Shown here: piece by piece, positions 6,118 through 9,478 of the stretch
Numbering within the stretch: position 1 is the first letter of the stretch
Layout of the letters: each line of letters begins with the position of its first letter
Assembly (NCBI GenBank): GCA_002509485.1
Contig: DAWO01000044.1
Span: 1-9,478 of the forward strand
Direction of reading: 5' to 3'
Length of the DNA: 9,478 bases
Source of the DNA: Methanolinea sp. UBA477
GTDB lineage: Archaea; Halobacteriota; Methanomicrobia; Methanomicrobiales; Methanospirillaceae
The notes under the pieces: generated by a model
Database searches by the model: none
What the model was told of the DNA's origin: nothing
Seen by the model: only the letters and a program-made list of their open reading frames with translations
Made by a program: the position numbers and the translations under genes

Positions 6118-6131
6118 AATAATCGATTATT
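6118..6131. repeat. Perfect 14-bp palindrome AATAATCGATTATT, candidate operator
   Basis: All 14 bases are self-complementary around a central CG. It lies 24 bp upstream of the candidate liv TATA element (6155-6164), the usual place for an archaeal activator site, and more than 90 bp from the symporter promoter. A dimeric helix-turn-helix regulator is the likely kind of binder. AT-rich sequence makes chance palindromes more frequent, but seven perfect base pairs without a spacer is notable. Confidence 0.45.
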
Positions 6132-6154
6132 GAAACCAGCGGTCGAATAGCAAT

Positions 6155-6164
6155 CTTTATTTTT
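6155..6164 (+). promoter_or_regulatory. TATA-like promoter element for the liv operon
   Basis: CTTTATTTTT is the best plus-strand TATA-like sequence before livK. Usual spacing predicts transcription starting about 6183-6188, giving a leader of about 35-40 nt before the ATG at 6223. The predicted start falls inside the palindrome at 6179-6204. Confidence 0.4.
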
Positions 6165-6178
6165 CACTCCCACCAACT

Positions 6179-6204
6179 ATGTCATGCTATAACATGGCAT
6201 ACAT
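6179..6204. repeat. Bulged inverted repeat overlapping the predicted liv transcription start, candidate repressor operator
   Basis: ATGT(C)ATGC at 6179-6187 pairs with GCATACAT at 6197-6204, eight base pairs with one unpaired C and a nine-base centre. CATG recurs at 6183, 6193 and 6202, close to one helical turn apart. Sitting between the TATA element and livK, it could be a repressor operator or a leader hairpin. The same stretch contains a short open frame (ATG 6179, or in frame 6194, 6203 and 6212) whose TGA (6224-6226) overlaps the livK ATG; no ribosome binding site supports its translation. Confidence 0.35.
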
Positions 6205-6222
6205 GTCAAGGATGGACGTGGA

Positions 6223-7533
6223 ATGAAGAAATTATTGGCAATTGCAACCGTGCTGATCATCGGTTTTGCCTTCATGGCAGGGTGTACCGAACAGCAGGCA
6301 AGTGGAGACGAGTTGAAGATCGGTGTCGTGGCTTCCATGACCGGGGCCGCCAGCACAACCGGAAAAGATGTCTGGCAGTCCGCCGTTCTTGCCGCTGACG
6401 AGATAAATGCCGCGGGCGGCGTATACGTCGAGGAGCTCGGGACGAAGATCCCCATCCGCCTGGTCCAGGGTGACGACGAGTCCACGCGCGAAGGTGGCCA
6501 GAGAGCGGTCTCCAGGCTTATCACGCAGGATAACGTGGACGTGCTGGTAGGCGGCTTCTCAAGTGCGGTTGTCTCGGCCCACCAGTCCATCGTCGCCGAA
6601 CACAAGGTCCCCTATATCATCACCGGAGCCTCAACCCCGATAATCACACGGCGGGATGATGTGGATACCTTCTACATGTTCCACCATGCGCCGACAACGG
6701 ACGATTCGGGCGGCCAGACGACTCTTTTCATTGACGATACCATACGACCGGCCATCAATGATAAATTCGGGTTCTCTGCCGACCGTCCTCTCAGGCTGGC
6801 AATCCTCTACCAGGACAGCCCGTATGGCAAAGGGCAGCAGGAGGCCATCAAAAACACCATCGCACAGGAGAACCTGAATATCGAGGTTGTCTCAGAAGAG
6901 ACATTCAGGATGGGCGAGACCGATTACCGGACTGTACTGACCAGTGTCAAGAATTCGGACCCGGATGTCGTGTACGTCGTGGCATTCTTAAACGAACAGA
7001 TCCCGGCCGTGACCCAGGCGAGGAGGGACGTTGGTATGAACACGATCTTCATCGCGGTCGAGCCAAATGACGACCCCGACTACTACAGCGGCGTCGGGAG
7101 GTACGGTGATTATTCAATCGTCCAGAGCCGCTTCTCCCCCTATGCCGTTCCGAAAGGTCCGATAGAGGCATCGGTTGAGAAGTTCGTCGAGGATTTCGAC
7201 GAGAAGTGGGGAGGGTTCCCCGGCATGATGGGAGCTGCAACCTACGAAGGGGTCTACATCGCCTCCCGGGCTGTCGAGGATGCGGGGACACTCGACAAGG
7301 CAAAAGTCAGGGATGCGATAGCACAGGTGGAGATGCCCCAGATTGTGGAGGCGATGAAGGACCAGACGATCCGCTTCTCCGATGATTACCGGGAGAGCAA
7401 GTTCGACCTGTACATGGAGCAGCTCTTCTGGGACGATGAACTCAAGGAGACAAGACCGAAGATCGTCTGGCCAGCATCTCTGAAAGAGACAGATCTTGTC
7501 CTTCCCGACTGGTTCGAACCAGGGAAGAAATAA
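6223..7533 (+). CDS. livK: ABC transporter substrate-binding lipoprotein, branched-chain amino acid type (LivK-like)
   Basis: The 436-residue protein starts with a lipoprotein-type signal: basic KK at 2-3, a hydrophobic core and the lipobox MAGC with the modifiable Cys at 21. A polar linker leads to a periplasmic-binding-protein fold of the Peripla_BP_6/LivJ type, from LKIGVVASMTGAASTTGK (31-48) through AADEINAAGGV (57-67), VDVLVGGFSSAVV (105-117), VPYIITGAS (129-137) and LAILYQDSPYG (192-201) to the second-lobe stretch AATYEGVYIASRAVEDAG (338-355). After removal of the signal it would be tethered outside the membrane and hand substrate to LivH/LivM. Cys21 is the only cysteine, so there is no disulfide. 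The family also includes receptors for amides, urea and other small solutes, so a leucine/isoleucine/valine specificity is not proven. The SD match (GGATGGA, 6210-6216) is moderate. Confidence 0.92.
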   Translation: MKKLLAIATVLIIGFAFMAGCTEQQASGDELKIGVVASMTGAASTTGKDVWQSAVLAADEINAAGGVYVEELGTKIPIRLVQGDDESTREGGQRAVSRLITQDNVDVLVGGFSSAVVSAHQSIVAEHKVPYIITGASTPIITRRDDVDTFYMFHHAPTTDDSGGQTTLFIDDTIRPAINDKFGFSADRPLRLAILYQDSPYGKGQQEAIKNTIAQENLNIEVVSEETFRMGETDYRTVLTSVKNSDPDVVYVVAFLNEQIPAVTQARRDVGMNTIFIAVEPNDDPDYYSGVGRYGDYSIVQSRFSPYAVPKGPIEASVEKFVEDFDEKWGGFPGMMGAATYEGVYIASRAVEDAGTLDKAKVRDAIAQVEMPQIVEAMKDQTIRFSDDYRESKFDLYMEQLFWDDELKETRPKIVWPASLKETDLVLPDWFEPGKK

Positions 7534-7540
7534 TTTTTCC
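7523..7540 (+). terminator. Hairpin over the livK stop codon followed by a T/A-rich stretch, possible attenuator
   Basis: GGAAGAA (7523-7529) can pair with TTTTTCC (7534-7540) around an ATAA loop: seven pairs including one G-U. AATTATTTATTATT follows. Located between livK and the permease genes, it could cause partial termination or protect the 3' end of a livK-only mRNA. This would favour more binding protein than permease, as is common for such transporters. Confidence 0.35.
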
Positions 7541-7576
7541 AATTATTTATTATTCCGAAAGATTCAAGGGAGATAC

Positions 7577-8458
7577 ATGGTGGTGAGTCCGGACATTGCA
7601 CTCCAGGTGGTCATCTGGGGACTCTACGCGGGGTGCATCTACATACTCCTGGCGACAGGACTGAACCTGATCTTTGGCGTGATGAAGATCGTGAACTTCG
7701 CACACGGTGAAGTGCTCATGCTCGGGGCATTCGTCACGTTCACGTTCTTTACCATATCGGGTTTCAATCCCTACGTCCTGCTCGCCGCATCGGTACCCAT
7801 CCTCATCGTCCTGGGAGTCATGATCGAGCGGCTCTGTTTCAGGCCAATTCTCGGCACTGGGAAATTGAACGAGATATTCATCAGCCTTGGCCTCATCTAC
7901 ATCATCCAGAACGCGGCGGCGATCATCTGGACCGATGAATGGAGGATCATTCACAGCCCGTACGAGAGCATCACCATATCGGTATTTGGCGTGAATATGC
8001 CGCTTGACTACCTGATCATCATCATCACGACCATCGCAATCCTTGTCGCCCTATATCTTTTCCTGCGGAAGACGACTCATGGGAGGGCGATGCGGGCAAC
8101 CAGCCAGAACAGGAAGGGTGCGATGCTCATGGGGATAAACGTCGAGCGGATGGATATGATCAGTTTTGGCATCGGTGCGGGGCTTGCCGGAGCGGCAGGC
8201 ACCCTGTGGGCCGTGAGCGGGCAGGTCTTCAATCCCTACATGGGATCCCTTCCGGCAATCAAGGCCTTCGCAATCGTCATCATCGGGGGGCTTGGGAGCA
8301 TTCCCGGGGCGATCATCGGGGGACTGATCTATGGAATTGCCGAGAACTTTGCGATCTTTACCCTCGGCGGTGCATGGAAAGACGCGATCTCCTTCCTGAT
8401 CCTGATACTCGTATTGATAGTCAGGCCGACGGGGATCTTCGGAGAGTCATCGGAGTGA
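7577..8458 (+). CDS. livH: Branched-chain amino acid-type ABC transporter permease LivH
   Basis: The 293-residue membrane protein has about eight hydrophobic segments and the LivH signature LNLIFGVMKIVNFAHGEVLM (29-48). The cytoplasmic EAA-like loop that docks on the ATPase runs from GRAMRATSQNRKGAMLMGIN (169-188) to AGLAGAAGTLWA (201-212). FAIVIIGGLGSIPGAIIGG (231-249) and RPTGIFGE (283-290) close the protein as usual. The ATG at 7577 is chosen because GGGAG (7568-7572) precedes it and the length then matches the family; GTG codons at 7580 and 7583 are close alternatives. The open frame reaches back to 7496 inside livK, but that part is polar and unlike LivH. It follows livK by 43 bp and is 4 bp from livM. 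Confidence 0.93.
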   Translation: MVVSPDIALQVVIWGLYAGCIYILLATGLNLIFGVMKIVNFAHGEVLMLGAFVTFTFFTISGFNPYVLLAASVPILIVLGVMIERLCFRPILGTGKLNEIFISLGLIYIIQNAAAIIWTDEWRIIHSPYESITISVFGVNMPLDYLIIIITTIAILVALYLFLRKTTHGRAMRATSQNRKGAMLMGINVERMDMISFGIGAGLAGAAGTLWAVSGQVFNPYMGSLPAIKAFAIVIIGGLGSIPGAIIGGLIYGIAENFAIFTLGGAWKDAISFLILILVLIVRPTGIFGESSE

Positions 8459-8462
8459 TCCC

Positions 8463-9428
8463 ATGATAGATCTCAAAAACAGGAGAAACCTGATGCAACT
8501 TGCCGCCCTCGCAGCTGCAGCGGTCATTCCCTTCCTGCTCGGGGCAAACCTCTACATCCTCACCGTGCTCATCCTGATGCTGGTCTTCATCATCTATTCC
8601 TCGGCCTGGAACTTCCTGACCTATACCGGGCAGGGATCTCTTGGACATGCGGCCTTCTTCGGTCTTGGCGGGTACGGATCCACGCTCATCGCGGTTGCCA
8701 CCGGTCTCTCCCCGTATATCACGATCTTCATCGGAGCCGGGCTCCCAGCCCTCGTCGGGCTCTTCATCGGCGCCATCTGCGTCCGCCTGAAGGAGTGGTT
8801 CCTGGCAATGGTGACATTCGGCTTTGCGATCATCATACAGACGCTCATGGTGAGCCAGTTCTCGGCCTGGTCAGGCGGCTGGGACGGTATCGCTTCACCC
8901 CGCCTGCTCTCGAGCAGCATTCCAAACTACCTCCTCATCGAGTATTACTCGATCCTGGCAATAACGGTCCTGGTAATCGTCCTGTTCGCTATCATTCTCC
9001 GCTCCCGTATCGGCCTTGCATTTGCCGCTATCCGCGAAAACGAGCTCGAAGCACGGGCTGCAGGAATAAATCCCGTGAAATACCGGCTTTTCGCATTCAT
9101 GACGAGCGCGTATTTCGCGGGAGTGGCAGGGGCCCTGGAGATACACCACATGGGATATATCACTCCAGAGATATTCGGGGTCGATATCTCGTTCTGGCCG
9201 GTGATCTATTCCATCAGTGGCGGGCTCGGGACGCTTGCGGGCCCGGTCATCGGGACGGTCGTGATCACTCTTCTCTGGGATGGCCTGCAGTCGCTTGGAA
9301 TCTCGTATGCCCGCTACATCGTCATCGGGATACTGCTGGTCCTAATCATCATATTCCTCCCGAAGGGACTCATCTCCCTTCCAGGGAGGATCAGGGAATG
9401 GATGGAGACACGGGCGAAAAAGAGCTGA
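8463..9428 (+). CDS. livM: Branched-chain amino acid-type ABC transporter permease LivM
   Basis: The 321-residue protein is the second permease of the transporter. Marks are an early hydrophobic helix pair, GQGSLGHAAFFGLGGYG (56-72), which is the LivM-type signature, RLKEWFLAMVTFGFA (108-122), SGGWDGI (137-143), and the ATPase-docking loop IGLAFAAIRENELEARAAGI (183-202) followed by FAFMTSAYFAGVAGAL (210-225). SGGLGTLAGPVIG (252-264) and LPKGLISLPGR (299-309) end the conserved part. The length is typical. GGAGTGAT (8452-8459) overlaps the livH stop and provides the ribosome binding site for the ATG at 8463, so translation of the two permeases is probably coupled. They would form a heterodimeric channel in the cytoplasmic membrane. 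Confidence 0.94.
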   Translation: MIDLKNRRNLMQLAALAAAAVIPFLLGANLYILTVLILMLVFIIYSSAWNFLTYTGQGSLGHAAFFGLGGYGSTLIAVATGLSPYITIFIGAGLPALVGLFIGAICVRLKEWFLAMVTFGFAIIIQTLMVSQFSAWSGGWDGIASPRLLSSSIPNYLLIEYYSILAITVLVIVLFAIILRSRIGLAFAAIRENELEARAAGINPVKYRLFAFMTSAYFAGVAGALEIHHMGYITPEIFGVDISFWPVIYSISGGLGTLAGPVIGTVVITLLWDGLQSLGISYARYIVIGILLVLIIIFLPKGLISLPGRIREWMETRAKKS

Positions 9429-9445
9429 TATCCTCAAAGGGTAGA

Positions 9446-9478
9446 GTGAATAAAAAGACCAAAATCAGGGATAATTTT
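9446..9478 (+). CDS. Possible first codons of the next gene in the liv operon, cut by the window edge
   Basis: A GTG at 9446 opens a frame of 11 codons (VNKKTKIRDNF) to the window end, 17 bp after the livM stop and preceded by AAAGGG (9436-9441). A LivG or LivF ATPase gene is expected next in such operons, but these few residues do not resemble the usual ATPase start. The stretch could equally be untranslated. Confidence 0.3.
   Translation, partial: MNKKTKIRDNF

Larger units (their letters stand above)
5980..6222. other. Divergent, AT-rich regulatory region between symporter and liv operons
   Basis: This 243-bp gap is clearly richer in A and T than the flanking genes. It holds candidate TATA elements for both directions (6020-6027 minus, 6155-6164 plus) and several dyads: GGCAT-GA-ATGCC (6036-6047), an interrupted TGGAA...TTCCA pair (6062-6066 and 6082-6086), a perfect 14-bp palindrome (6118-6131) and a bulged palindrome close to the predicted liv transcription start (6179-6204). 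No open frame of convincing length, tRNA or riboswitch-like fold was recognised here. Confidence 0.6.

Noticed and set aside
7114..7542. Minus-strand open frame of 142 codons opposite livK
   Set aside because: It is fully contained in a well-supported gene and has no promoter or ribosome binding site.
7496..7576. Upstream ATG start for LivH inside livK
   Set aside because: The extra 27 residues are polar and unlike LivH, and a ribosome binding site stands directly before the ATG at 7577.
1..9478. CRISPR arrays, tRNA or rRNA genes, insertion sequences or attachment sites
   Set aside because: I saw no regularly spaced repeats, cloverleaf-like sequences, transposase or integrase motifs, or long terminal repeats. 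A systematic search by tRNA and CRISPR finders was not possible here.

Overview
The window looks like chromosomal DNA of a moderately GC-rich euryarchaeon, most likely a methanogen of the Methanomicrobia (Methanomicrobiales- or Methanocellales-like). This is inferred from three things: TATA-type promoter elements and at least one apparently leaderless start, strong Shine-Dalgarno sites inside operons, and a non-homologous end-joining (NHEJ) set split into separate single-domain proteins, as known from Methanocella. The species cannot be named from the sequence alone.

Layout. (1) Positions 1-2101, minus strand: a two-gene glycan operon. An FAD/NAD-binding oxidoreductase of the UDP-galactopyranose mutase / protoporphyrinogen oxidase-like class is followed, through a 4-bp ATGA overlap, by a GT4 glycosyltransferase that runs off the left edge. 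(2) Positions 2102-2230: a short divergent promoter region. (3) Positions 2231-4354, plus strand: a compact three-gene NHEJ operon consisting of a stand-alone LigD-type primase-polymerase, a Ku homologue and a stand-alone LigD-type 3'-phosphoesterase. The ATP-dependent ligase that would complete the system is absent from the window. (4) Positions 4358-5979, minus strand: a sodium:solute symporter preceded by a 36-codon single-helix membrane microprotein whose frame overlaps the symporter start. The symporter stop codon lies only 3 bp from the phosphoesterase stop codon, in a convergent arrangement. (5) Positions 5980-6222: a 243-bp AT-rich divergent regulatory region rich in dyad symmetry. (6) Positions 6223 to the right edge, plus strand: a branched-chain amino acid-type (HAAT family) ABC importer with substrate-binding lipoprotein LivK and permeases LivH and LivM, then the possible first codons of another gene. 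The ATPases LivG and LivF are not seen and presumably lie beyond the edge.

How the genes work together. The NHEJ operon would hold broken DNA ends (Ku), fill or extend them, often with ribonucleotides (polymerase), and trim 3' ends (phosphoesterase) before sealing by a ligase encoded elsewhere. The symporter and the ABC importer are divergently transcribed from one control region and may be two nutrient or osmolyte uptake systems under related regulation; their substrates cannot be read from the sequence. The oxidoreductase/glycosyltransferase pair points to cell-surface glycan or glycolipid synthesis.

Nothing in the window looks like a mobile element, CRISPR array, tRNA or rRNA. The most noteworthy items are the ligase-less split NHEJ operon, the symporter microprotein, a symporter lacking a normally conserved Asp, and the palindrome-rich symporter/liv control region.
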